From Mayamaea pseudoterrestris (lineage: Eukaryota > Bacillariophyta > Bacillariophyceae > Sellaphorales > Sellaphoraceae), in assembly GCA_027923505.1 (NCBI GenBank), contig BROI01000024.1:1-64000 (forward strand): a DNA stretch of 64,000 nt, in the 5' to 3' direction. Each line of letters starts with the position of its first letter. Positions within the stretch are counted from its first letter, which is position 1. The position numbers and the translations under genes were made by a program. The notes under the pieces were generated by a model, which saw only the letters and a program-made list of their open reading frames with translations, was not told where the DNA came from and searched no databases. This document shows, piece by piece, positions 41,083-51,676 of this stretch.

Positions 41083-41842
41083 CATAAGGTATTTCCGCTA
41101 TTGCTTTCGTCTTGAGATGCAGCTCACGTATGATGCTCGATAAGACGCATCAAATCTATGTATAAACACTGCGTTGCCACTACTTAATGTCAGACGGAAT
41201 AAGACAACAAGTGGCGTCACTTATTTGCTCCCGTACTACACTTTATGGGAACGAACAATACTTTATCATATTTTGTTCCCGTAGTACACTTTAATGTGGA
41301 CGAACAAAATCAGGATAGCTCTGATGTATAAAACGCTCGCAGCGCCATACATATGCCAGACGGAAGCGGGACATCCGTCCTAGCCAGCGACAGTTTCTAT
41401 GCGAGTTCAGAGCTCTCTCTTACATACACGAACTCTGCTAGAGCGTTTATACAGAATCTGAAGTTTCCATCAAACTGTCGTTGTCGCTATTCTAATGTTT
41501 CACGACGCATCGCGTTAGAGGAGCGTTAGTTTGCATCCCGCGTCCATGGTCGACTCCGTCGGTCAAACAGCTGCGTTGCTTAGACGTTATCCGGTTCGAC
41601 GAAAGAGTCACGAAGATACCCTTTGCGAATTTTCTAGCCTGTTGACATGATCGAAGATACCCTTTTCGTGATGGCGAGGTTTTGTCAACCCTCCCTTCCT
41701 CCATCATTGCAAGCAAGAGCTCTGCAGAGCTTGTCAAGTCGTGTCGTGCCAATTATTGCAGAGCGAACGAGAAAAGAGGACTCCCTGACAGTATATTGTC
41801 AATTACGTTATTTTTGAGAGAGAACAATCAATTTAGTGCATC
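41083..41842. repeat. intergenic spacer with imperfect direct and inverted repeats
   Basis: 760 bp without a supported gene. Two imperfect 48-bp-offset copies of a segment starting TTTGCTCCCGTACTACACTT lie at 41224 and 41272. An outer pair starting TGTATAAA...CAGACGGAA lies at 41159 and 41326, offset about 167 bp. AGAGCGTTTATACA near 41442 is the inverse of TGTATAAAACGCTC at 41326. CGAAGATACCCTTT is repeated near 41611 and 41650. The pattern suggests a decayed small mobile element or local duplication. Confidence 0.55.
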
Positions 41843-43508
41843 ATGGAGACTCGCACAAAAGCAGCGGCAGCTGCCGCATCCCTGATTCCCTTTAGCTGTT
41901 GTTGCTGCTTTGAGGAGTTCAATTTTGCGGAACGAACACCAATGGTGCTTCCTTGCGGCCATACATATGTTTGTGGTCAGTGCACCAAACGATTGAACCG
42001 CTGCATGGAATGCCGCGAGCCGCTCTTTTTGACTGGCATGGTGCATCAAAAGCCGACTGTTCCCTCCTTGTACAATAATCGAGGACGATACTCGCCGCAA
42101 CCACAGGATTATGCTCGACCTGTACCGAGCGAAAAGATTATGCTTCCAATACCAAAGAATCTCGTTTTGATGAGTATGATGGAAGCGGCGCAGCGGCAAG
42201 GCAAAGTCATAAATCGAATTGCAGTCGCCGAACAATCAACAACCTCAAATGATTTGAATGGAGATGAGGACGAGGAAGAGTACAATCTTGATAGGATTAT
42301 TAGCGGATTAGCAACGATAGCAGGTCCATGCGGAACGTATGCCGTCAAAGCTGACGACGAACTCTGGGTCGTTCCTCGCGATCCAAGGAGGCAAAGCACG
42401 AACGATACCGAAGACGAGGAGCATGGGCAGGAAGCAATGAATGCTGATATACCATTGCCATTACACGCAGGTCAGACAATTCAGGTTTCCAGTTTCGAGG
42501 ATGGCGTGGCGAAGCTTGCACGGGACGCGGGCTTTGTCGTTGCTCGAGTCGGTCAGCTTGTTAAAGGTGCGTTGGCATTTGCTCCTTTTCGGTTTACTTC
42601 GTTGGCAACAACTGCATTATTCTAATGGTAATTGCGTTTGTCTTTTCATTCATTAAGTCGCTGGACCTCGCGAAACAACTTGTCGCCTGGAGGGGTTGCT
42701 CGAGACCATCGCGAGCCGAGGCAAGGATCTTGAATCTACCCTAAACGAGAATCGACAGATAGAATCCAGCATCCGACAGCAAATTGAAGAATGCTTGAAG
42801 ACGGAGCCCGACTTCCCGGTCATTGCAGAGGCTGTGCTCACTGATCTGGGACAAGAAAACAGTAGTCCCCATAGTAAACATTACTTTGACGGAGATCTTC
42901 ACACGCCTACGGGAACACCGAATCGAGACAGTCATGACACTCCAAACTCAGTCGTTACCAACACCGGATTAAGGATGGATGAAAGAGTCGTGGAAGGTGC
43001 AATGCCCATATTCCCAAGATCGCCGGCTTCGGCGTTTTCAATCGACAACTCCGATCTGACAAGTCTCGGTCTTGGCATTCCAGCCTACAGACGATCCATT
43101 ACTGACGATGACGAAGGAGCACTTGCATATGGCTGTGGTCCATCACTGCTGGCATCCGGAACAGCCATGTTTGGAGCTGACGCGTCGCATTATACAACGT
43201 CACTTCTGCCTTCATCTGCAGACCCAGATTTGCATCATAGTCACTCTGTTATCGGCCATCATGCACGAGATGATCCGTTTGCGCATGGCATACCTACACT
43301 GACATCTTCGTTTGACGCCGTGGACTTTCGCACGGGGTTGTCTGGCCATCGCGGTCTGACAAACGTCAAGAAAACGGGAGCAAACTCGACACCTCGGGGA
43401 GGTAATCGAATTATGCGAATGAGCGCCCACCGGGGAATAGGACGCGTCAATGTGCGGCACAACTCGCCGACTTCTAGTCCTTCTACAGCAACCAGAGAAT
43501 TTCATTAA
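41843..43508 (+). CDS. RING-finger protein (putative E3 ubiquitin ligase)
   Basis: 524 aa from exons 41843-42566 and 42658-43508. The 91-bp intron has GTGCGT and ATTAAG ends, and the junction reads QLVK|VAGPRETTC. Residues about 18-60 form a C3HC4 RING: SCCCCFEEF, VLPCGHTYVCGQC and RCMECREPL. A ligase role is inferred from the RING alone. The middle is acidic and low complexity. A predicted coiled coil follows the junction (LEGLLETIASRGKDLESTLNENRQ). The last 200 residues are Ser/His/Gly-rich and probably disordered. No membrane segment is seen. Substrate and family beyond the RING are not recognised. Confidence 0.85.
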
Positions 43509-43755
43509 TTAATAACTACATAACTAGCGTTAGATCCGCCATTCCTTACACAACACTGGGTTGCAAATGCCACTGTAGTTTATAAGTTTTATGAAAGTAA
43601 TCAGGAGGCATTGCGTGCGGCACGGCAGCATGTGACATCCGTCTGCGCCACTTGCACGCTGTAAATCATCACATCATGGCAAACAACAAAACACCTTGGT
43701 GAGAAATAGAGTTCTGTTCAATCAACGAGAGAGTGCACGAGTAGCGATGAACAAT

Positions 43756-44982
43756 CTATTGGTAGACATCCCTGTCCGTCGGACCTGGGACATTGCGCTT
43801 GGGGCCAGGCATGACGTTCCCTTCTACATCAAACTCGGCGTCAATGCCCCATTGCGACATTTCCGCTGGTAGCAGGGTCCGATCACGCACGGCTCGAATA
43901 AACTCTGGCGCTGCTGGCGAACCCATGACGGCTTTGCCGACGACAACACCATCATAGCCCACGGCCAAATGCCGCTTCATCTGATCCACCGTTTCTATGC
44001 CTCCGCCAGCCAAACATACGATCGGGCCGCCACTACCAGGAAAGAGGCCTGCTAGCTGAATTGCCTGCTTCGGATGCAGCTCCTGTCGGATTCTATCATA
44101 ATTATTGACGAGTATCGTCGGCGCTAGTATCGCAATGGCTTGCTCGACCTCAGCCTTGGTATGGCACTCGACAATGGTTTCCAAACCAATAATCGTGGCA
44201 AGATTCAGAAAGTTCTCCAGCGCAGGTCCTAAAACAGACGACATGAGCACAATTCCATCAGCCCCAGCCTCCTTGGCGAGTCCCAGTTGTATTTCGTCCA
44301 CGACAATGTCCTTCATCACGACAGCTGCCGTGTTTGATATCTTTCGGACAGCCTTGACTGCAGATTTCAGTTCGCTCATGTCCCCTCCGTAGCTCGTGTA
44401 GTCTGTATTCACAAATACGGCATCGGCTCCCAAGCGCACCATGGCTTCAGCCACCATGCCAGCGTCGTCAAAGCTGCAAAACACACCAGGAGACGACAAG
44501 CTTTTGCGTTTGATATCGACGATAAATGACGGACGTCGCATTCCCAAGTCAACCATTCCAATGTCTTCTAATTGCTGTGTTCGTTTCTGTTCCTCTGGTG
44601 TTGGTTCCTTGTAGTTTGGATGTGATGGATTCTTGGTCTTGTCGTCAAACACTCGTCGAATGGCACTTGCGACGCGCATGGGCGAAACAGTCTCTTGTGC
44701 GTATCCCATTGCCATTCGAACGGGATCCGTCGTACTGGAGTGCTGCTGCTTGACTTGCTTCATTTCGTATTCCTTGCGATGGACAGCCGCGTAAATGTCG
44801 TGTTGCTGGCTGTTATAGTTGTTCGCATTGCTGGATGAGTAGAGGCGCGTCGAACGTGATGGCATTCCACGAGAAGGACATTGTAAAGCTCGCGACTGCT
44901 GCTGAAGCAGTAGAAGTATACATACTATGATAGTAATTGAATTCATTTGGCAATAGCTCACAGATCCCATTGATGATTTCAT
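43756..44982 (-). CDS. indole-3-glycerol-phosphate synthase-like TIM-barrel protein, probably plastid
   Basis: 408 aa, single exon. The N-terminus has a signal-peptide-like segment (SITIIVCILLLLQQQSRA) with predicted cleavage before LQCPS, then a Ser/Arg-rich stretch, consistent with plastid targeting. The barrel contains DIKRKSLSSPG (usual EIKRxSPS), AVVMKDIVVDEIQLGLAKEAGADGIVLMSSVL (usual KDFI...Q...ARxxGAD) and LETIVECHTKAEVEQA. The C-terminal phosphate-binding part is VCLAGGGIETVDQM and GYDGVVVGKAVM. These fit IGPS of tryptophan synthesis. The Asp in place of the usual Glu in the first motif and the unusual NNYDRI segment leave room for a divergent paralogue. Confidence 0.8.
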   Translation of the reverse strand: MKSSMGSVSYCQMNSITIIVCILLLLQQQSRALQCPSRGMPSRSTRLYSSSNANNYNSQQHDIYAAVHRKEYEMKQVKQQHSSTTDPVRMAMGYAQETVSPMRVASAIRRVFDDKTKNPSHPNYKEPTPEEQKRTQQLEDIGMVDLGMRRPSFIVDIKRKSLSSPGVFCSFDDAGMVAEAMVRLGADAVFVNTDYTSYGGDMSELKSAVKAVRKISNTAAVVMKDIVVDEIQLGLAKEAGADGIVLMSSVLGPALENFLNLATIIGLETIVECHTKAEVEQAIAILAPTILVNNYDRIRQELHPKQAIQLAGLFPGSGGPIVCLAGGGIETVDQMKRHLAVGYDGVVVGKAVMGSPAAPEFIRAVRDRTLLPAEMSQWGIDAEFDVEGNVMPGPKRNVPGPTDRDVYQ

Positions 44983-45196
44983 GGTGGCATGGTGGGATGT
45001 CGAATTGTTCCTTCAAAAATGAACGGCCGCGCGCAGTCAAAATCTTTCCGGCGTCGCAAAGGTACTACTTTAACCTCTCCAGCTAGCGATAGATTTGGTC
45101 CGACTATGCTAAAAATTTTCCATTCCATATTCAATAGCAATGTCAATTGGCTCATATAAGGTTTGTAAAGCTCGATAAAGTCAGGCAAGAGCCGAT

Positions 45197-46891
45197 CTAT
45201 TCGTCACCTAGAGGACTGAAACTTTCGCATTTCGTCGCGAATCCTTCGCAAAAATTGCCCGCCAACTTGCCCATCTCCATCAATAAGCTAGCCAAGTCAT
45301 CTTCAACAATCATTCGAGCGTATAATGTTGCAATAGTTTTAGCAAAACACTTGAAAGCAGGCTTGGAAGCCATTGTGGCTAAATTGCCGCCGTCCGATGC
45401 CATCAGATAAGCACAGACAACATTATAGTATGCATCCGGTCGCTCGGACTTTTTGAGACTGCCAAGCCATTCACTTAAATTTCTCATATTGTCGCCATCC
45501 TGTACCTGACAAGCGCATTTGAACTCGTACCAGTTGCTCGACAAATTGTATCGCATCTTGTCAGCGTATTCAACCACATCATCGTCGTCCTCATGTCCCT
45601 TCATAAACATTTTACTTTTCGAAAAGGAGCCTGTATAGACCTTGTCATTAGAGGTACACGACTGCAGCTTGGTTGGTGTCAACCAACGCAGCAGAACGGC
45701 AAAGGCAAACGCCATGACGACATTCACCGGGATGTCACGCTCCATCAGGTCCAGCACCGTTGGCGAGAGTCGAATTCCTCCCTTGGCAGCTCCATTTTGT
45801 GTAACGAAAAAGCTGGAGAGTCCAAAATGTGGATGCAAAAGTCGTGTGCGCCAGTTTGTATAGACGGCTTGACAATCAGATGATTCAATCGACAAGGATG
45901 CAACCGCTGCCGGCAAAATTTGACTGCTAAAGAGTGAATCCAAGTATTTGACTAGCAGTTGCGGCTCGGAATCTTGCGCCGACAAGCAAGTTGTCATGGT
46001 TTGCTTCAAAAGAGCCAGCAAGTGAGCGATCGCCGTGTGCGTTCCATTGGCGACGCGAAGCTTCAAACTAATATCCGCGCGCAATTGATGTGCCTGCGTT
46101 CGCACCACTACACCAAGATGCTTCATGTCAAGAAATTGCAACGGCAAGTCATTACTTTCATCCAAAATAACAAGTGCCTTGTCGGGAATGGGTTCGGCGC
46201 GTGGCACCTTTTCTCCATTCGGTCCTAATCGGTGCGAGGTGATGCGATCAACCATGGTGTTGTGAAAGACAATTCGTCTTTGCAAAAAGTCAACCATTGT
46301 AGGATCCAGTTGATTGGCAAGAGACATCATGTGCTTGAGAAGCAAGCTGCCATTCTCCGGTATATTGTCCGTGTTGATGACGGAGATTCGTTGCTTTGGT
46401 GTTTTAGGTTCTTGCAGTTGTTTAGCGAGCAACAATGTTCGGACCATTTGCAAGAGTTCAAACAAGTCCTTCATCACTTGTGTCTGCGCCGATGCTAATC
46501 CCGCTTCCGTAACACCAACGCCAATCATACTGATTGACGTTACGTTTGGTAAAGCTGCATAGAATGCTTCCTTGCAGCTTGGCGTGCCAAAGGAAAAGGC
46601 AGCTGCGCAAGCATACTCATCGGTACGAACTTCTCCCGATTCGAGCACTGTATCAACCGGATACTTTCCTCCAGAGCCGCCATTTTCACGCATGTAACTG
46701 ATGAAACTAGTTCCCCGCGTTTGAATCAAAGCGACGGGTCCAAATTCTACAAAGGCAGGAACAAGGACGGATCGAAGGAATCGACCGGTTCCAAGACAGA
46801 GACACTCGGTGCTGGCGAGCGCATTTGGAGTAGAAATCCAGCAGTTTTGCATGTTAGAAGAAGCATCTATCGAATCTATTGTCTTCGTCAT
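45197..46891 (-). CDS. polyol/uronate dehydrogenase (mannitol dehydrogenase family)
   Basis: NAD(P)-dependent long-chain dehydrogenase, 564 aa, from the ATG at 46891. The open frame extends to 47128, but that would overlap the divergent GGPP synthase coding region, so the inner start is preferred. Family motifs are a Gly-containing N-terminal nucleotide site (CLGTGRFLRSVLVPAF), SVINTDNIPENGSLL and VFHNTMVDRITSHR. Residues KLRVANGTH give the catalytic K-x4-N-x2-H pattern of polyol-specific dehydrogenases. It resembles mannitol-2-dehydrogenase, fructuronate reductase and tagaturonate reductase alike, so the substrate is open. No targeting peptide is evident. Confidence 0.85.
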   Translation of the reverse strand: MTKTIDSIDASSNMQNCWISTPNALASTECLCLGTGRFLRSVLVPAFVEFGPVALIQTRGTSFISYMRENGGSGGKYPVDTVLESGEVRTDEYACAAAFSFGTPSCKEAFYAALPNVTSISMIGVGVTEAGLASAQTQVMKDLFELLQMVRTLLLAKQLQEPKTPKQRISVINTDNIPENGSLLLKHMMSLANQLDPTMVDFLQRRIVFHNTMVDRITSHRLGPNGEKVPRAEPIPDKALVILDESNDLPLQFLDMKHLGVVVRTQAHQLRADISLKLRVANGTHTAIAHLLALLKQTMTTCLSAQDSEPQLLVKYLDSLFSSQILPAAVASLSIESSDCQAVYTNWRTRLLHPHFGLSSFFVTQNGAAKGGIRLSPTVLDLMERDIPVNVVMAFAFAVLLRWLTPTKLQSCTSNDKVYTGSFSKSKMFMKGHEDDDDVVEYADKMRYNLSSNWYEFKCACQVQDGDNMRNLSEWLGSLKKSERPDAYYNVVCAYLMASDGGNLATMASKPAFKCFAKTIATLYARMIVEDDLASLLMEMGKLAGNFCEGFATKCESFSPLGDE

Positions 46892-47082
46892 GCTAATATT
46901 GTTCAAGTGGTGGTGAGGCGCGCAGAAATGAACAATGGCTAATGGTAAAATGGAAAAGTCGTCGCATCCCCCAATTTTGATGTTGTCGCACCGCGATCCG
47001 CTAGTCTGTCGCGCATTTTGCAGGCGCCGTTTTTTCTTCGCTCCTTCACTTTCCTCCTCCATCTCTGTGCAGCCAAAACACC

Positions 47083-48042
47083 ATGAGCGACCTACCTCAC
47101 GAGCCTGATGAAACGCTGCTAGAATCATTTCGCTACATTAACTCTGTTCCCGGCAAGGATGTTCGCGGAAAACTCATTGACTGCTTCCAGTTGTGGTTCC
47201 AGGTTGAATCCGATGCGAAACTTACCACAATCAAGGAAATTGTAGGCTCGCTGCACAATGCATCGCTCATGATTGACGACATTGAAGACAATAGCAAGCT
47301 ACGAAGAGGAATTCCAGTCGCTCACAAGATATTTGGAGTTCCGACAGTGATTAATACAGCCAATTACGTTTGCTACCTTGCCATGGAGCAGTGTGTTCGA
47401 CTCGAAAGTCCAGTTGCCACTCAAGTCTTTTTGAGCGAAATTTTGAACTTGCATCGGGGTCAAGGTCAAGATATTGCTTGGAGAGAAGCTTGCAAGTGTC
47501 CGACGGAGGAAGAATACCTCAAAATGGTGCAGGACAAGACGGGAGGCCTCTTTCGACTGGCGGTCGGCTTGCTGCAAACCTTTGCCTCGCAACACGTTCA
47601 AACAAACTTTACGCCACTCGTCAACTATTTGGCCGAGTACTTCCAAATCAGAGATGATTTTATCAATCTTGCGGATGAAGAGTATATGAAGTCAAAAAGC
47701 TTTTGCGAAGACTTGACGGAAGGCAAGTTTAGCTTTCCCATGATTCATTGCATTCGTCAGGATTTATCCGATACCCGACTTGTTTCCATTCTCAAGCAGC
47801 ATACCGAGGATGTAGATATTAAGCGTTACGCACAAAAGCTAATGAAGGATGCTGGGAGCTTGGACTATACGCGAGCAAAGTGTACGCAGCTCAAGGAGCA
47901 GATTGAAAAAGAGATTGCAAAGTTTGGTGGAAATCCTTCGCTCTCCAAGGTACTAGACTTGCTGCATGTTCAGTTGGAGGCAATGAACATGCCGAACTCG
48001 GACGCACATAACAAGTCAGACTTTTGCATCGACGACTTATAA
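47083..48042 (+). CDS. geranylgeranyl diphosphate synthase
   Basis: Trans-prenyltransferase of isoprenoid synthesis, 319 aa, no intron. It has the first Asp-rich motif in LMIDDIEDNSKLRRGIP (about residues 64-80). HRGQGQDIAWRE, KTGGLFRLAVGLLQ and the second Asp-rich region YFQIRDDFINLADEEY (about residues 188-203) follow, then EDLTEGKFSFPMIHCI. The compact form without a plastid leader resembles the animal/fungal type GGPP synthase and suggests a cytosolic enzyme, for example supplying protein prenylation. Chain length is inferred from similarity only. The 3' end is 26 bp from the convergent tRNA-guanine transglycosylase gene. Confidence 0.92.
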   Translation: MSDLPHEPDETLLESFRYINSVPGKDVRGKLIDCFQLWFQVESDAKLTTIKEIVGSLHNASLMIDDIEDNSKLRRGIPVAHKIFGVPTVINTANYVCYLAMEQCVRLESPVATQVFLSEILNLHRGQGQDIAWREACKCPTEEEYLKMVQDKTGGLFRLAVGLLQTFASQHVQTNFTPLVNYLAEYFQIRDDFINLADEEYMKSKSFCEDLTEGKFSFPMIHCIRQDLSDTRLVSILKQHTEDVDIKRYAQKLMKDAGSLDYTRAKCTQLKEQIEKEIAKFGGNPSLSKVLDLLHVQLEAMNMPNSDAHNKSDFCIDDL

Positions 48043-48068
48043 GATTACAGTATCATGTTAACATTTTG

Positions 48069-49619
48069 CTATACCGTCAGGTCGATGCCTGCCGCGGCGA
48101 GCGCCTCCATTACCCACTTGGGTATGTCTAAGCCACCATTAGCGAGTCCTGGGTATTGGTCGTTTACAAACTCCTTTGCAAAATCTGCAAATTTGTTTTC
48201 TAGAATAGATTTTCGCATCGATCGTACGAAAGACATCATGTAAGCGATATTGTGCTGCGTAATGAGCTCGACGGCAACTGGATTCCGTGTCTTGAACAAG
48301 GCGTGCAACCGAGCACGACTGACTCCTAGTCGACAAGCCTGACATTGACAACCTTCCTGGATCACTCGTGCGTCTGCAGCGCATTCATGTGCTTTGACCT
48401 TGAGCGTCCCGGGTGAACGCCCAGGTACGAGGCAAACGCCAAAGCGTGCGGTCCGAGTCGGATACACACAGTCATACATGTCGACACCCAGCGCCGTGCA
48501 CACGACCAAGTCGAGGGGATAGCCGACGCCCATGAGATACCGTGGCTTGTCATCCGGCAAAGCCCGGCAGGCTTGATCGACGACCCTCCAAAACAAATCC
48601 TTTTCTTCGCCTCCAGCAAGGCCTCCCACCGCATAGCCTGGCGCAATCATTTTGCGAGTCTCTTCCCGATGACGAAAGCCCGCCAAGCATTGCTCTCTCA
48701 ATCCACCAAGATCCGTATCCAATGCACCCTGCAGAATGGGAAACAAGTTTTGCGTGTTTCGCTTCTCGTGCGCCTCGTAGCAACGATCGTACCACCTTAA
48801 AGTGCGATGTGTTGCCTCGACAAACCGGGAGCGATCGACGGCAACGCTAGACACTACGTCATCGAGAGCCATGATAATGTTGGCGCCAATGTTGTTTTGG
48901 TGGCGAATCGAGTCTTCCGGGCGGAGCAGCAACCGTTCCGACTCTGCCTTGTCGGCTTTATTGTCACCGTCATTTGCTTCTTGCTGCTGCTGAAAGGGGT
49001 TCTCAAAGCAAACTCCTTCCTCCGTGACTTCCGATAGCTTGACCAGTGACACCATTTGAAAACCTCCAGAGTCAGTGAGTAGATTGTATGGATATTTGCA
49101 ACCCTCCAAGCGATTTAAACCCTGAAATGCATGTAGCCCATTCATCTCCTTGACAAGCTCGGTTCCTGGCTGAATCGCAAGATGATACGTATTGGCCAGT
49201 ATAATAGGACACGCCAATGCTGGATCATTCGTGAGCTCGTCCATTGTAACTCCCTTTAAACATCCCTTGGTGCCAACCGGCATGAAGATTGGTGTAGGAA
49301 TGGGTCGCGCCGTTGGTTGTCCTGGTTGTGCTTTCGTATGAATACTGCAGGCTCTGGCGCGCAACGACATGGCATTGACATGGTGACAAAGTGCGGGAGA
49401 GTCTTTAGTAAAGACTGGCTCCTCATTCTCGGGCACCAATGTCATGGGAGTTTCAGAATAGGGATGAAACTTGCGCCACGAAACGCGCTGCGAAAAGTCA
49501 ACGTTTCGAATGTCTTCTGGTAGCTCGACGGCACATATTGTCGCGTTTGCATCAGTCTCACCGTCTGAACGACCTCTTTTTCTATCAGAAGCATCGTTGA
49601 CTTTAGCAAGAGCGCTCAT
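48069..49619 (-). CDS. queuine tRNA-ribosyltransferase catalytic subunit
   Basis: Exchanges guanine 34 for queuine in GUN-anticodon tRNAs, 516 aa, no intron. The start at 49619 (MSALAK) is the first ATG; upstream frame is open only from a GTG. After a variable N-terminus come FMPVGTKGCLKGVT, ANTYHLAIQPG, LLTDSGGFQMVSL with the conserved Asp-Ser-Gly-Gly-Phe, and the barrel region with IMALDDVVSS. YLMGVGYPLDLV and YDCVYPTRTARFG follow. The zinc site CQCQACRLGVSRARLH is near the C-terminus. An insert of about 30 residues with a Gln run (FQQQQEAND) interrupts the barrel compared with the usual length of about 400. It faces the amino-acid transporter gene across 211 bp. Confidence 0.94.
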   Translation of the reverse strand: MSALAKVNDASDRKRGRSDGETDANATICAVELPEDIRNVDFSQRVSWRKFHPYSETPMTLVPENEEPVFTKDSPALCHHVNAMSLRARACSIHTKAQPGQPTARPIPTPIFMPVGTKGCLKGVTMDELTNDPALACPIILANTYHLAIQPGTELVKEMNGLHAFQGLNRLEGCKYPYNLLTDSGGFQMVSLVKLSEVTEEGVCFENPFQQQQEANDGDNKADKAESERLLLRPEDSIRHQNNIGANIIMALDDVVSSVAVDRSRFVEATHRTLRWYDRCYEAHEKRNTQNLFPILQGALDTDLGGLREQCLAGFRHREETRKMIAPGYAVGGLAGGEEKDLFWRVVDQACRALPDDKPRYLMGVGYPLDLVVCTALGVDMYDCVYPTRTARFGVCLVPGRSPGTLKVKAHECAADARVIQEGCQCQACRLGVSRARLHALFKTRNPVAVELITQHNIAYMMSFVRSMRKSILENKFADFAKEFVNDQYPGLANGGLDIPKWVMEALAAAGIDLTV

Positions 49620-49830
49620 TGTATCATGGCTTTGAAGGTGATGAAGTGATGGTGCCGATGATCCGACGATGGAATGATCGCGTGACAAAACCGCTGCGAC
49701 ATGCAGAATCAACCGCGCCGTCGCGCCAAACGCGAGGAACAAGTCGCAGACGATAGCCGCCACAAAAGAATCAGAACGCGACACTTTCCTTGTGTATGAC
49801 CATTTTCTTCACAATCCAGACGCAATAAGC

Positions 49831-51529
49831 ATGGTTTACAGTATCGAAGATCAAGCAGGAGATGAGACTTTGAACGTTCCTCTTGTTGAGTCATTGACAG
49901 TGATGGAATCGCAGAACCAAGAGGACGACTCGACGTCTCGCATCGGAACAACGGCTAGCGCTCGATTCAACGTTCTTTCAACGGTATGTTTACTACACTC
50001 TTCGAATGTTTCGTCTTGCATACTGTCGGGATTGATTGAGAAAGATAGGAAGGAAGACCTCTATGCATTTCCCTCATTCCACCATGTAGCTACTCTCATC
50101 ATCTCTCATTCAACGCCTTTTTTCGCAGATGGTCGGCGGAGGGTCACTCTCGCTTCCAATGGCGTTTCAAAAGTCTGGGAACATTCTTCTGGGGCCCTTG
50201 ATTATGATTTTAACGGCCGTGATGACCGAGTTTTGCTTTCGCATTCATGTTCATTCGGCTCGCATCTTGGCTCCAGTGTCTGATAACGAAACGAAAAAGG
50301 GAAATGACTCGTATGAATCAATTGCAGCAGCTGCCTTTGGCAAGAACATGTACGTCTTTGGAGCCTTTTTGGTCACGTCCATGTGTTTCTTTGGAACGGT
50401 GGGCTATGCTGTCTTGCTGCGTGACATGCTGCAGCCAGTGACAAACGCAATATGGAAGACGACGCACGACGAGAAAGAATCAACGTCTGGACCGACGCTT
50501 CACAACAACCTGACCATGTTGGCGGTTGTCTTGCTGGTGACTCCAATGTGTACGTTGCGAAACTTGACCGCATTGGAGCGTTTCGGAGCGTTCAGCATGC
50601 TTTCCGTGCTAATTCTTGGGTCCTGCATAGTCTTTCGCTCCGTCGAGTGCAACTTTGGGTATTTGGATTTTATCCCGGACGACAATCATGACGCAAACGC
50701 CTTTTTACTTTGGCCAGCTACATGGAAGGACTTACTTGACGCCTTTCCGCTCTATGTTTCCTGCTTTGTTTGCCACTACAATCTATTGCCCGTCCATAAT
50801 GAACTCCAACGGCCCAGCACGCAACGAGTCCACTGGTGGCTCCGATCGACAACATGGACGGCTGCCATCTTTTACTTGATTATTGGATTTGCGGGATCGG
50901 CATATGGAAAGTGCACTCCCACTGGCAGAGTGCAGGGCAATGTGCTGCTTGACTTTGCCGAGGACGATCCCCTCTTGATGGTTGGACGCATGTGTCTAGC
51001 ATTCACTCTTACCATGGCATTGCCCATGTTGACAATTCCTGGCCGAGATATTCTCCTGCGGTCGTTCTCGGAGTGTTGGACAAAGCGACGTCAAGTGCGC
51101 GATGCATCTGCCGAAATGATTGCAACAAGCGACTCGAATGACTTACAGGAACCGCTGCTCGAGAATGATCACCAAGAAGGCGTCGACGAAGAACTGCCTG
51201 CTGGAAATGGCCAGGCATGTTCCGACGAGGCGACACAAAGCGATCCTTCTGTTTGCGCTCGACTTGTCGCTGCCATTCTCGTCTTGTGGTCAGCCGCCGC
51301 TGTGGCCAGTCTTTGCAAAAGCATTGACATTGTTTGGGCGCTGCTTGGTAGCAGTCTTTCTTGCATCTTGTCGTTTTTGATTCCCTGCGGATCGTACTTG
51401 GTAATTGCAAGCAAACATGGCCAAGTCAATCTTCTGTCCAAGGTTGTAGCTGGCGTTCTGCTTGCTATATTTGCGCCGTTGATGGTAATTTCCACCATTA
51501 ACGCCGTGATGAACACGTTCTTCAAGTAG
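49831..51529 (+). CDS. amino acid transporter, AAAP/SLC38-type
   Basis: Multi-pass membrane permease, 517 aa, from exons 49831-49983 and 50129-51529. The 145-bp intron has GTATGT and CGCAG ends, and the junction reads LST|MVGGGSLSLPMAF. That block matches the first helix of the amino acid/auxin permease family. The soluble N-terminus is 50 residues. About eleven hydrophobic segments follow, including LIMILTAVMTEFCFRI, MYVFGAFLVTSMCFFGTVGYAVLL, TMLAVVLLVTPMC and AAIFYLIIGFAGSAYG. A hydrophilic acidic loop near residues 370-420 precedes the last three helices. Substrate and membrane (plasma or vacuole) are unknown. Confidence 0.88.
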
Positions 51530-51676
51530 ATGCACCGAACGATTAGGCCAGTCTAGTCTATACAAATTTATTATAATAGAGACGAAAACGATTATATGTT
51601 ACAAATAACTGTTTAATAGATTTGCGCTTTCGCGTCAACAACATTTGCAACCGCAACTTCGAGTTCGCGCGAGCAG

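Noticed and set aside
46892-47128. N-terminal extension of the polyol/uronate dehydrogenase
   Set aside because: It would overlap the first codons of the divergent GGPP synthase and has no family similarity.
49620-49784. Hydrophobic leader on queuine tRNA-ribosyltransferase
   Set aside because: That frame starts only at a GTG; the first ATG is at 49619.
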